Assembly: GCA_003971905.1 (NCBI GenBank) | Contig: RSEE01000021.1 | Span: forward strand, 62,001 to 126,000 | Direction of reading: 5' to 3' | Origin: Moniliella sp. 'wahieum' | Taxonomy: Eukaryota > Basidiomycota > Moniliellomycetes > Moniliellales > Moniliellaceae | Length of the DNA: 64,000 nt | Part shown: positions 10,258 to 20,457 of the stretch, one piece after another | How positions within the stretch are numbered: position 1 is the first letter of the stretch | Layout of the letters: every line of letters begins with the position of its first letter | Notes under the pieces: generated by a model | The model's database searches: none | The model's input: only the letters and a program-made list of their open reading frames with translations | Told to the model about the DNA's origin: nothing | Program-made: the position numbers and the translations under genes

Positions 10258-11918
10258 TTAGGAGGATGACGGGGGCGGTGGGAGCGATGCGGAGGGCTGG
10301 GAGCCGTTGGCGCGGACGCGAAGCGCGTTGAGTTCCGTAGAGGCCCGGTCCAAATTCTTCTTCAACTCGAGTGCCGTCGTGATGGCGCCCAGCAAACCCT
10401 CCCACTTCTCTACATTGCGGGCTGTGGGGAAAACGAGGCGCTGGGACGTCATAGGGGGTGTGTCCAGCGCAGCCAGCACCGCCGCCGTCCTGGGGGCCAA
10501 GTTGGTCCGGGGAACGAGGATCCGACTCGAGCGCACATACGCCCCGTGCGAGTGCCCCGAACCCGTACCCAACGGAGGTTGGGTCGATGGTGTACCTGTC
10601 AGCAGCGGGTATGGTCCACGAGATGGAGGGCCTTGGGTAGGGTCAAAGCGTTGAATGTAGTGCTTTTCATCAAAGGCGGCATCGATAGTTTCGCGAGGAG
10701 CCTCGGAATTGACCGCAGCCGGAGTCTCAGGGGGAAGAAGGGAAGAGGAATCGCTCGCCTGCTTCGGCCTTGATGGGCGCAGATGTTGACACGGAAGTAG
10801 AAGCCGGAGCATTTTCGCCCGATGGGGTAGGGCCCTCGGTAGTTTGAGTCCGACGCTTCTTTGAAGCAGGCTCGGGGGGGACTTCAATCCCCGCGCCCGC
10901 AGCGGCGATGGAGGCTGGCGTGGCATCCAAAAGGCGTTCCCAACCCCCGAGAAGACGCAACAGGTCTTCTCTGTCGGAAGCAAAACGCGCTTGTTGTTGC
11001 TCAATCCGACGCGCTTCGATGTACAGAGCCTCCTCCTCCGCCAAGGCTTCGGGTGACCTAGCATACAATGCTGCGACGGCCGCCCGGCGCGCTGTCTCGG
11101 CGCGTGCATCGTACGCGTATCTTTCAAGAAGACGTTGACGTGAAGCCGTATCATCGACAGATATGCGGCTGCGGATCAATCTGCGACACACAGCATAGTA
11201 CCGCGCCTGGAGGTCCTCCGAAGAGCGTGGCTTGACAACCGAGGTGTTGCCCAAGTAGGCGGCCGCGTTGGCAGGCCAGTCATAGCGATCATAGATCACA
11301 GGCCAGCGCAAGTCGTAATCGGCAGCAATGTCCATCAGGTAATCGGTCTCCTCCTTGGTCCACGCCTCATCGCGAAGATGGGCGCTGTATTCATCGTTGC
11401 TGTACGAATAAACGCCGCTGCTAGTATTGAAGGCCGCAAAGCGGTACTCTAGAAGATGGCCAAAATACCTTGTCAGTTCAACCGAGGGGAACAAGGGATG
11501 GTACGAAAAGAATCAACATACCCAATTCCTCTTCTGGGTCTTGTGGTGTCTCCCCTGGGGCAGGAGCAGGATGGCGAGACCAGTGAGTGAGGACCAGGTC
11601 GTCCTGACGTGCCGGGTTGCGGAACGGGGTGGGGGCCCAGTGGTGGGCAACACGCGCATGGCCTTCGGTACGAAGTCTTGGGTTGTACTTCTTTCCGCTC
11701 GGTCTCACGACAGGACGATGCTCAGAGGCGAGGGCAAGCGAGGGCGCGTTGGAGCCGAGCAGGGCGTAGAGCTCACGTGTGATGCCGTCCACACGTGGTC
11801 TGGGGCGTGCGGCAGCGGTGCTGGGCACAGCACGCGACACCTGGGAAGACCCAGCGGGTGCAGTGCTCCCCTCAGCGGGAAGCTCGAGGATGTCGCGCAC
11901 GTCCCGTGCTGACGCCAT
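10258..11918 (-). CDS. SWC4: SWR1/NuA4 complex subunit SWC4 (DMAP1 family)
   Basis: Shared subunit of the SWR1 remodeller (H2A.Z deposition) and the NuA4 acetyltransferase, acting in the nucleus. From MASARDVRDIL at 11918, the N-terminal segment holds KKYNPRLRTEGHARVAHHW. An intron at 11449-11521 (73 nt) follows, and then the SANT/Myb-like diagnostic block DEAWTKEETDYLMDIAADYD...LRWPVIYDRYDW, characteristic of DMAP1/SWC4. A helical region (RLIRSRISVDD, LYARSPEALAEEEALYIEAR) and a Ser/Pro-rich tail follow. The C-terminal part has LEKKN-type helices (ALELKKNLDRASTELNALR) and ends at 10258. One frame shift is needed near 10735, inside the low-complexity linker. Divergent transcription with a possible small gene at 12072 would share a 150-bp promoter. 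Confidence 0.9.
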
Positions 11919-12071
11919 ATGTGGAGAAGACCGCGATGGTGGTGATGGTGGTGGTGCTCATGCCTGGGCCGGCACGCGGCTAGGTAGCGAGCGGAATCCC
12001 TGCGAGAATTCCGCCCACCATTATTTTGGGCAACAGCCTACCTCCAGCACGACGGCCTCTGCGCCACCAGG

Positions 12072-12299
12072 ATGTCACTCGACGCGCTCACGCCCTTGCC
12101 CCTCGAGGTCAAAACGCCTCCCACCGGCGCTCTCCAGGTCACTATTTGAACGGAGGTGGCCGCTCGTATATGGGAGTCCATTGACGACTCCGTTAAGAGC
12201 AAACCGACGACATCGAACCACCGTGCCGCATTCGCATTGGAGAGGAACTCCGACGAAGTAGAGCGCATCATCCCATCTACTTACTACTTAACTACTTGA
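12072..12299 (+). CDS. Possible small gene, interrupted by one in-frame TGA
   Basis: From an ATG at 12072, 25 codons (MSLDALTPLPLEVKTPP...) end at a TGA at 12147-12149. The same frame then stays open for 49 more codons with a protein-like composition (EVAARIWESIDD, AALERNSDEVERII-type helices) to a second TGA at 12297-12299. The segment around the first stop also has GT...AG ends 18 nt apart, too short for a known fungal intron. I do not recognise the family. It could be a real gene with a sequence error or spurious. Confidence 0.25.
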
Positions 12300-13350
12300 G
12301 GCGTTATTCCCTTTGAGTGCGACTGGCGAAGAGCCCAGGGGATTGCCCTCCTCGCCTTATCATGTTGTGGTGGTTCCTCTTCTTACATTGTATGCTGGCA
12401 TGCTGGGATTTCAGGGAAGAGGGCAAAAGGCCGAAAACCATAGGTACTACAAACCTATACTTACCATGGAGTCCTTCATCCAACCTTCCTACTCCCCTCT
12501 TAAGTTTCTCGGTCGACCCCGACCGACACGTTTTCTTTCACTGGCCGTATTGGTGGCAATGTCATTAAGTTTTTGTAAGGGAAATGGAAGATAGAGCAAT
12601 CTGCATGGCGATTATGGCGGGTATGCTTTAACTGGTCTGAAGGTTGAAGCCAAAAGTTGGGGAGGAGGCACACTACATGGAACCCACATGGCAGTTTCGC
12701 TTTTGCCCACAGCCTAGCACAACTCATCAAGCTGCCTACTCGTCAACCTTCAACAAACATGTCTCGGCTGCCTGTTTTTAGTGCTGGACCCTGGGAGGTT
12801 CCGGTTCCGCACGTTTTGAAGAGAGGCTGCCACCACGTCCTCTTTCTCGTGCTGCTGCCATAATGCACTTATCGATGCGGTAGACTTTTCCGTCATGCGC
12901 GTCATGGCCGGTGCCGGTGGTGGCGATGGGCAGACCTGGCTCTGCCTAAGCCGCAAAAGGGGAGCGATCCGGCTGATCGATACTTAGCCTCTCAGATCTC
13001 ATATCTCAATTAGGTAGAGTGGGCCCGAGGACCAACCAGCTGGTGCGTGGCCGGCGCTGGAGGGGGGCTCTGCTTATTCGCCGGGCGTGGATATTGTCAG
13101 TAATCGGAGCGTCAGCAAAAAACGCATGGCGCCAGTGTCGGAAGAAATGTGCTAAGCGCGCTTAACCGCGGTGGCTGCCACGCACGCCGCCAGTGCGCTC
13201 GGGCCAAGGCGGATGTATCGACAATCTCATCTCCGCCCGACGGCTGGCATGGCTACTTGAGCGCCGACAGCGACATCTTTGCTTCTCTCCCATCTTTGAC
13301 CACCACCACCCCTCCCCTGCCTCCGCCCTCGACGCCCACGTTCGATCACC
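12300..13350. other. Intergenic before S-formylglutathione hydrolase
   Basis: No gene is supportable. The stretch includes an AGATCT-type microrepeat at about 12990-13007 and a CT-rich leader just before the ATG at 13351. Several unrelated open frames on both strands have no motif. Confidence 0.55.
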
Positions 13351-14352
13351 ATGCCTGCCCTCGAGTCCAAAAGCTCCAACAAGGCGTGCGTCCCTCCTCT
13401 CCCCCCTTCTCATCCTCCTTTCCTTGGAGCAACGTAGCTGACATGGCGCTTCGCCCAGCTTTGGTGGTACGATCACCAAGTACACCTTCCCTTCCGCCGC
13501 TCTCGGCGGCCTGCCGACCAACTTCAACATCTTTGTTCCTGCCGGTGCGAGTGTTGACAAGCCCGTTCCCTTCCTTTTCTACCTCTCTGGCTTGACCTGC
13601 ACCGAGGACAATGCGACGCAGAAGGCGCCAACGCTGTTTGAGGCGGCATCGCAGGAGGGCTTGGCCATTGTCCTGCCTGACACATCGCCTCGTGGTGCTG
13701 GGGTCGAAGGAGAGGAGGATGGGTGGGACTTTGGCACGGGGGCTGGGTTCTACCTCAACGCGACCAAGGAGCCATTCAAAAAGAACTACAATATGGAAGA
13801 GCTTGTGACCAAGGAGCTTCCGGCTGTCTTGAAGGAGAACAAGTTGCCGCTCGATTTTGAACGAGTGGGTCTGCTGGGCCACAGCATGGGCGGGCACGGT
13901 GCGCTGTCGACCTACCTGCGCGCGCCGGCTGGGACGTACAAGTCGGCATCGGCGTTTTCCCCAATTTGCAACCCTACCGCCTGCCCCTGGGGGGAGAAGG
14001 CGTTCAAGGGGTACCTGGCCGGTGGCGTGGAGGAGGGCAAGGCGTACGATTCGACGCTACTGCTCAAGGACGCGCTGGACAAGGGCCGCAAGGTGGACAT
14101 CTTCATTGATTATGGCACAGGCGACAACTTTTACAAGGCAGGTCAGCTGCTGCCGGAGCACCTCGCCGAGGTGGCCAAGGGCAATCCTGGCGTGACTGTG
14201 CGCGGTCAGGAGGGCTATGATCACAGCTGTACGTTTGGTTCTGTTACGGATGAGAGAAACACGACTAACAAGCATATGTGCCCCCAGACTTCTTTGTCTC
14301 CACGTTTGCTGGGGAGCATGTTCACTGGCACGCCAAGTACCTCAAGGCATGA
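13351..14352 (+). CDS. S-formylglutathione hydrolase (esterase D)
   Basis: Cytosolic serine hydrolase that releases formate and glutathione from S-formylglutathione, the second step of glutathione-dependent formaldehyde detoxification. Three exons: 13351-13385, 13459-14228 and 14288-14352, with introns of 73 and 59 nt. Together they give 289 residues, the usual length for the family. Seen in order: GGTITKYTFPS, FLFYLSGLTCTEDNA (oxyanion region), LPDTSPRGAG, GWDFGTGAGFY, the nucleophile elbow GHSMGGHGAL, SAFSPICNP, the DxG acid segment, and the C-terminal histidine in GYDHSYFF. The ending is FAGEHVHWHAKYLKA. This is the one fully conserved gene in the window that needs no frame correction, so it serves as an internal control. 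Confidence 0.95.
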
Positions 14353-14557
14353 CTATCACGGCTTTGAAAGGCATTGTACTGGTACCCCCCATGAATTGCA
14401 TGCGCATCACAACCACATTCAGGCTCGATAGGGGTGGAGTCGCAATACGAGTGAGGGTCTAGTACTGAGATAAGCATGCTAGAGTCCCATGCGAATTAAG
14501 GGGAAGAGCTATTACCCCAGTCTAGACTTTGGAAAAGAGAACCATGGACCCAGCCAA

Positions 14558-15882
14558 TTACTTCCCTCCCAGACGCTCTGATGGACGAGTCTCTGCCAGG
14601 TTCCCGTCCAACATTCCTGGAAGCGCCTCCACACTACCAATAATGCACTTGGACGAAGAGGGGTTCATTAAAACATTCCGAACAGTCTTCCACGGCCAGA
14701 CAGTGGTCCTGTCAGGGCGGAAGAGTGTGGTAGAAGAAGTACGATAACAAGGTGTCAACGCTGCCCTCTGTTGTACCAGCAGCTTGCCCTGATTGATGAT
14801 CAGCGAGACGTCCAAAACGTGTCGCCCCCGCAGCGAAGATGGCTGGTTAAAGGGGGCGGTGGGTCTGTTGTGAGACGGGGGCAGCGACGGCGCTGAGGGC
14901 TGGCTGACCGTGTCGGGAGGAAGGAAGAGTGACGAACGGATTGCACCGTGGGAAGACGGGTGAAGGAGTGCGCCACAGGGTCTGAGGGCAAGATGCCAAC
15001 CGGGGCCGGAGCAAGATCAAAGGTGAAGGTGCGCTGGCGCGGAAGGAGGAAGGTGTGCCAGTGGGTAAAGGATGTACTCCGGAATCAGCATGGGCGGTGG
15101 GGAGGTGGGTCGGGGCATCCGGCCTCCGAGTTGGTCAAAGGGGGGAGAGGAAGACTTGGGGATCACCGTGCCGCCCCCGGGCACGGCAATCGAGATGGGC
15201 GCAGAGGGCAGGGTAGGCGAGGGGATCGGGACCGCTCCCGACAACGACGGTGCGGGATGGTCCAAGCTGGCCCGTCGATCCGAGTAGGTGGTCATTGGCC
15301 GAGCGAAGATGTGCTGCGCCGGTGCCTTGGTGCGGGTAGCCTACCCCTGCAACATTGGGCTGGGCGGCACGGGAAAGCGAGGGGCTTCCGACGCGCGGGT
15401 GCTCCACTCATGTATCCGGGCCTCTGCTCCAGCACGATGGCTGATGGCCGGTTCTGGAATACCATTTGCTTCCGTGGAAGATATCGGGGACGAGGCGAAA
15501 TGGTGGGGTTGGCTGTCCCCACCAGAGTAGGGCCTCTAGGGACGGCAGACCAGAATACGGGTGCAGTGGACTCCCTGTTGGAGCAGAGTAGGTGGAAATG
15601 GAGTTCAGCTGTCCGCCGAGTAGATCAGAGCTCGTAGGTAGGTGTTCTCTTCACGCAGGTGACTAACATCGGCTGTGAGAGGTGGCCACAAAGGAATATC
15701 GTGACGGTTAGCCAGCGGCACTCTTTTCTCGCCAGTCCCACAAAAGGGATCCAAAGAGGGGAGCGTACCTTCAAGATCAGCAATATGCTTCCTGCGACGC
15801 TCACGGAAGCGCGCTGGACTTCCTGGGCGCGGGTGACGGGCGGCTGAACAGGGCGGGATTGACCATGGCGTCCTCGTGTCAT
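14558..15882 (-). CDS. bZIP transcription factor (fungal, AP-1/YAP-like basic region)
   Basis: A nuclear DNA-binding protein. Starting from the ATG at 15882 (MTRGRHGQSRP), the basic region reads RAQEVQRA then FRERRRKHIADLE. An intron follows (donor GTACGC, acceptor CACAG), then ADVSHLREENTYLRALI, the beginning of the leucine zipper. Within the basic region GCTTCCG should be GCTTTCCG to keep QRAFRERRRKH in frame: a lost T in a T run. Beyond the zipper the frames are Ser/Pro/Tyr-rich (TYSAPTGSPLHPYSG; PPFDQLGGRMPRPTSPPP) and switch repeatedly. The C-terminal boundary at 14558 is therefore a guess, chosen where the last protein-like frame stops. The bZIP call rests on 15560-15880. Targets are unknown. 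Confidence 0.7.
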
Positions 15883-16354
15883 AGTGGCGGCGAAAGCAAG
15901 CGGGGGCGAGAAGGGCGAAGGGGGATTAATGAAGTGGCGGGACCAAAAGGAGTTGGCCAACGACGGATAACTGAAGGGAGGAGGAAGTGCTGAGGCTGGG
16001 GGCGGTAAGGAGAGAGAGAGCAAAAGGCGCGTAGTGAGTTGCTTGAAATGTATGCCTGTGCTGGGGGCGGGGGGGGAAGAGGAGCAGTAGAGCAGCACGG
16101 GGGCGAAACGACGGGCGGGGGAGGGGTAAGAGGGTTGGAGGGCGGGAGAAGAGGCGTGGGGTGATGTGGGCGGGCAGGCAGAGAAGAGGAACGAAGGAGG
16201 AACCGAGTGCCGCCACCGGCTAGAGGGCGGCCTAGTAACTGTCTCGACGGTAAGAGAGGGCGCCCCCCTAGTAAGGGACTGTGCCATGCGCGCTGACTCA
16301 GATCAAGAGGAAGCTGCTTGTGGAGGCGACGCGCGGCCAGACTTCTATGTTGTT

Positions 16355-16375
16355 TGATCTGGGATCTCAGATCTA
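16355..16375. repeat. GATCT microrepeat
   Basis: Three GATCT units (GATCTGGGATCTCAGATCT) in 20 bp, related to those near 4116 and 12990. Confidence 0.6.
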
Positions 16376-16643
16376 ACCCCCACGTCCCGCGGGCGGTGGA
16401 CTTCTCAGCGCCCCTCCTGGGCAGGACGCTGACGCGTCGACCCCCGCTGGGCGCCCAGGCTGGCGCAGATACGCCCAGCGCAGACGCTGACGCAGCAAAA
16501 CTGTCGGCGTATCCCGGCGCAGCGCGAATGGTCGGCCTGAGGAATGAGTTACTGAGTGCCAGAACGGCGGGTCCGCTGAAAATGGGTTGAACGTCGGCCC
16601 CTGTTGGCCCACACCAGCGGATAGGGTCACATGTCGTCATTCA

Positions 16644-16692
16644 TCATCGACTCATCGACTCATCGACTTCATCTTACTAGTTACTAGTTACT
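16644..16692. repeat. Two adjoining microrepeats: ATCGACTC x3 and TTACTAG x3
   Basis: An 8-bp unit repeated three times is followed within a few bases by a 7-bp unit repeated about three times. Unit length and the embedded palindromes (TCGA, CTAG) fit the window-wide pattern. Confidence 0.8.
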
Positions 16693-17634
16693 GGTGATCA
16701 TCCATGTGTACACACAATCGGAAGCAGCCCGCGACGCAAACATCGGCCCTGTCGCGGGTCCGCTACCGCGCCTACCCTTCCACCGCTCGGAAGACCCTGT
16801 TTCTGCCCTCACTCACCGGTCCCTGGCGCAGGGGTGTAGCAACGGACGCTGACGAGTAGCCCTAGACTAGCACCTTGTGGCAAGCACTCTCCATGTGTTT
16901 TTTTCTGCAGTACGCTAAAAGCAGGCGTTGTGTCGCAAAAAATTGCCGAGTGTCCCCCCCAGCGCGTGACCAACCGCCTGTTTGCCTTCTAGTCTTGCCC
17001 GATTCGTATAGTACGGCAGTCGAAGGAAGGATAGTAGATATAGATATAACCCCCCAAAAGCAGGGTGCCGATCGACCATTGGATGAATGGATGGCCCACC
17101 TGTCCTTGCGCGCCGCAATATACATGTACCGTTGCGCATCGCTCTCCCCGTCCAACATCTGCTCGCTGTTGTAACTTTGTACGAGTGGCGTATCGTCATA
17201 GCCATCACGGGGCGGACTCAAGAGACGAACTGCGCAGCCTTTTCTATAGTATGTGCTGTCCAAGAGATCTTTTGCACCAGCTGTCGATGACAGTTGATGC
17301 CAGACAAAGGTATGATCATTACATCGTACTGCCGACCGGAGCCCCCGGCAGCGGGGGAATGGCATGCATGACAGATGATCGATTGTGGGGGAGAGAAGTC
17401 AAGTAGAATGAAACGAAAAACAGTAACGACCCGGAGCAAGGGTTCAATAGGAGATGCAACTGCTAGGAAAGCAGAGAGCGACATGATGCACATGAACGAC
17501 GTGCAGCATCGCAAATGGGAGCGAGCTCCATATCGTCGCTACTCGCGGACCTCTCCCGATCTGGCACCCTGGACGCAACAGAGTTGGGTAGTACGTATAT
17601 CAAGCGGTAGTACGCATATCTAGCCCCGTGTGGT

Positions 17635-20107
17635 TCATACATTCCGTGCTACACCCAATAAGATCTCGTCCTCTTCCATCTCCAAAACGTCCAGCTGCTC
17701 TTGCTCATACGCCTCGGCCCACGCATCGTACTCCGATCCCAAATCGTCTCCATCGACACTGAGCTTGTCCGGGTCAACCAGGAAGGTAGATGGGATCATG
17801 GTCGGATCCGAGGCAGGATCCGCAGCAGAGGGAGCCGATCCAGGCAGGATCCACTTGGTCTCGGCCAAAGTCACCTCTCCACCCAGAGCGAAAGAGGAGC
17901 CGATCCCATCGACATCTTCATCCACCTTTGGTACCTCAGGCACTTGTTTCATCCCATCATCTTGTACCCCAACCAACGTCTTGTCCCCATGGCCAGGCAG
18001 TAGTTTCCCATCCCCATCGTCAGATCCCGATATTGACTCTGGTACCTCAGACGCGACACTGGCGGGCACACATGCGGGAGCGGCTGGCACGTTGAATTGT
18101 GGCGGTTCGTCATGCCTTGATTCCGCTTCGCTCCGTTTCGCCTGCTCTACTGCCTCAGCTTCAGAGGCAGATGCTTGATCCGGCACACCTTGTCTTCCAC
18201 CGTTCTCCAACGCAGTATCGTTTAACGGCCTCATACTGGGTGGGGGAGGGCTCCTTTGCTTCAACGACGATCCCACTTGATCTTGGCCAGGCGATACTAG
18301 TGGGGTTGTTCCAGATGGCGCGCTTTGGGAAGGGCTGCCAGGAGGTGCAGCGTGAGTCTCTACCTCCGCGATGGTGGCTGGGTTGTGAAGGGATGTAGTA
18401 GCCGGAACAGCCGCGCCAGACGGAGAGGGTAGAGAAGACGGCAAGCCGGCCAAAATACAAGGCGATACTCGTTGGGATCTGACAGGCGACAATGCTTCCG
18501 ACCTGCCCGGCGACACCGGCGGGGCTCGGCCCGGTGACAGAGGGGCTCTGCCAGGCGACACGACAGGATCACGACTAGATAAGGCGTCTGGAGCCCCCGC
18601 CTCCTGGACAGAGTGTGCGTCGGGATGAGTAACAGCCGGTGAGGCGGTATCACCACGAGGAGAAGATGGAGGAGGCAAGGATAGAGACGAGGTCGAAGAC
18701 GGTCGAGGTGCCGAGGCCAGCGATGCGGCCGCCCCCTCGGACGCAAGGTCCTGTTTGAAGGGCAAAGCAGCGGTAGGGCTAGGCAGCACAGCAGGCTGGA
18801 GATGCTCCTGCTGAGCAATGGGCTGCTCAGGCACTGGTTTGGCCTCCTTGGCAGACTTGGTACTGGAAGCCAACTCGTCCTCCTCCTCTTCGTCGCCTTG
18901 AGGTATGTTTCGTATCCTTCTTGAAGATCGTCGAGGTTGAACGGCTCGGGCGGGACGGATTCGTTTCCGCCTCTCTGGCTTGCTGCTTTCGAGAGGTGGG
19001 GGCACGTTCGACGAAACAGGGGCAGCGGCACTGGATGAACACTTGCCTATCGTCCCATCCACATCGTTGGTAGGTGGTAACCTAGTGACAACGTCGGTGG
19101 CGGTGGCGGACTCAGTAGCCGCCGCCGCAGCAGCAGCAGCAGCAGCAGCTCGCAAACTTGTTCTCGTCTTCCGGCCTTGAGAAAGGTTGGGACCGGCAGC
19201 GGGCGAAGATGAATGGGGCGGAGGGCTGGTCTTGAGGGGTAGCTTGGCCTCGGAGCGAGCGGCAAGAGATGGTTTGTTATTCGAGTTGCCCGGACGCGGT
19301 GGGTGGGACAAGCGGCCATAGGTTGCATGGACTTTACGTCGCTTCCGTGGCTCCAATGGCAATGGGTGCGCGTGCGATGCCAGCTGGGACGCGATGTCAC
19401 TGGGTTGTTCAGGTGCGGGGGCGGATCTGCCGTGCCCGGTTTCAGAGAGAGACAAGGTGTGCAAGAAGGAGCTCACCACCTTGCTCACCCCGGGGGGAGG
19501 TCGGCGGATCAGCTGGGACGGCTGGCCTGCGACCCATGCTTGGCCTGTGCTCAACATCCTCACCCGGTCGGGCAAGGGGGCTGGGGGCACTGGAATCGGA
19601 CCCTCGTTCGGGAGGGGGCGGGTGTGCGTCGTTGGTATGCGTGCTGAGAAGGTCATGGAAGGCCCAGGGGAACGCAAGGTCGGAGGAGGTGGATGCGCGG
19701 GAGGGCGACAAGGCAGCTGCCTGACCACCGGCCATGCTGGAGAGCTCTGAACAGGACAGGTCGTCGCCGGCAGCCCGGCGGCTGGTGCGCCGCGCGCTCG
19801 GCGACACGGGGCTGCTGCAGCTGGCGCGGAGGGGCGAAGGCGCGACGCGCACCACGCGAGGCGATGGACAGGGCGACGAGGCGGGCGGGGGTGGCATGCC
19901 GTCGGCGGGGAGGCCGCGGATCCAGCGCACGACGTGCGGCGTGGTGGGCGACGAGGCGGGTGCGGGCGCGTGGCGTGGGTCGAGGAGGCGGACATGGGTC
20001 GAGGAGAGCGGGAGCGGCTGTGTGTCGGCCGGCGGGGCCAGCAGTGACGCCGTGGACGGACGCAGGAGCGCCGGCGACGGCGGGGGTGGCGGTCCGGGCA
20101 GCTCCAT
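17635..20107 (-). CDS. Large Ser/Pro-rich low-complexity protein, unknown function
   Basis: About 800 residues with no catalytic domain I recognise. The ATG at 20107 opens MELPGPPPPPSPALLRPS. The first about 200 residues are Pro/Ser-rich and the frame changes once near 19500. The second frame then stays open to the stop at 17635. Notable parts are KRRKVHATYGR, a poly-Ala run coded by (GCC/GCA)n at 19118-19149, a basic stretch RKRIRPARAVQPRRSSRRIR resembling a nuclear localisation signal, an acidic DEEEEDEL, a cluster of SPGR/SPVR repeats (minus strand, about 18470-18580), and the acidic C-terminus YDAWAEAYEQEQLDVLEMEE. The SPGR units match the S/T-P-x-K/R consensus of cyclin-dependent kinases. 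A disordered, phospho-regulated nuclear protein is my inference; the length of the open frame and its codon-like composition support a real gene. Confidence 0.65.
19118..19149 (-). repeat. (GCC/GCA)n microsatellite coding poly-alanine
   Basis: A trinucleotide run encoding about ten consecutive alanines in the unknown Ser/Pro-rich protein. Such runs vary in length between strains. Confidence 0.85.
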
Positions 20108-20113
20108 TGGCCC

Positions 20114-20216
20114 GCCGATGGTGGCGCTGCGTGGCGGACTGGCGATGGTGGCGTTGCTTGGGGGACTGGCGATGGTGGCGTTGCTTGGGGGGATGGCGAT
20201 GGTGGCGCTCTGGGCG
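20114..20216. repeat. 27-bp tandem repeat, about four units
   Basis: Units begin near 20114, 20141, 20168 and 20195 (plus-strand core GGCGATGGTGGCGTTGCTTG). On the minus strand they are open in the same frame as the ATG at 20107 and would encode ATIASPPSN repeats directly before it. There is no ATG upstream before a TGA, so they are annotated as non-coding leader for now. Confidence 0.75.
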
Positions 20217-20457
20217 GTGTGCTTAATGCGGTTCAGCAGTCACGAGTCACTCTGATTGCTTTTGGGGCCCGCCGCGACGCGCTGCGGACTGAAATGTTGA
20301 GAGCGACGGTCGATTGCCTGTCCAGCCGCTGCGATAATCGATCATCGATAATCGATAACCATTTGCCCCGCTAATATTACACACGCCTCTCCATCTCATT
20401 CTCCCGTTGCAAATAACATCGCATTTCTCTGTCCACCCCATTCCCGCTCTGTACCCC

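Larger units (their letters stand above)
15883..17634. other. Intergenic, 1.75 kb
   Basis: The first 350 bp upstream of the bZIP gene is strongly purine-rich on the plus strand (CT-rich leader on the minus strand). Microrepeats lie at 16355-16375 and 16644-16692. The part next to 17635 is 3' flank of the following gene. Open frames at 16862-17406 on both strands lack any motif. No gene is supportable. Confidence 0.55.

Noticed and set aside
14948-15637. 229-codon open frame on the plus strand
   Set aside because: It lies antisense to the Ser/Pro-rich part of the first bZIP gene, has Arg/Gly-skewed composition and no domain; a GC-rich shadow frame.
16862-17365. 167-codon minus-strand open frame
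   Set aside because: Mixed composition, no motif, and it lies in the 3' flank of the unknown Ser/Pro-rich gene.
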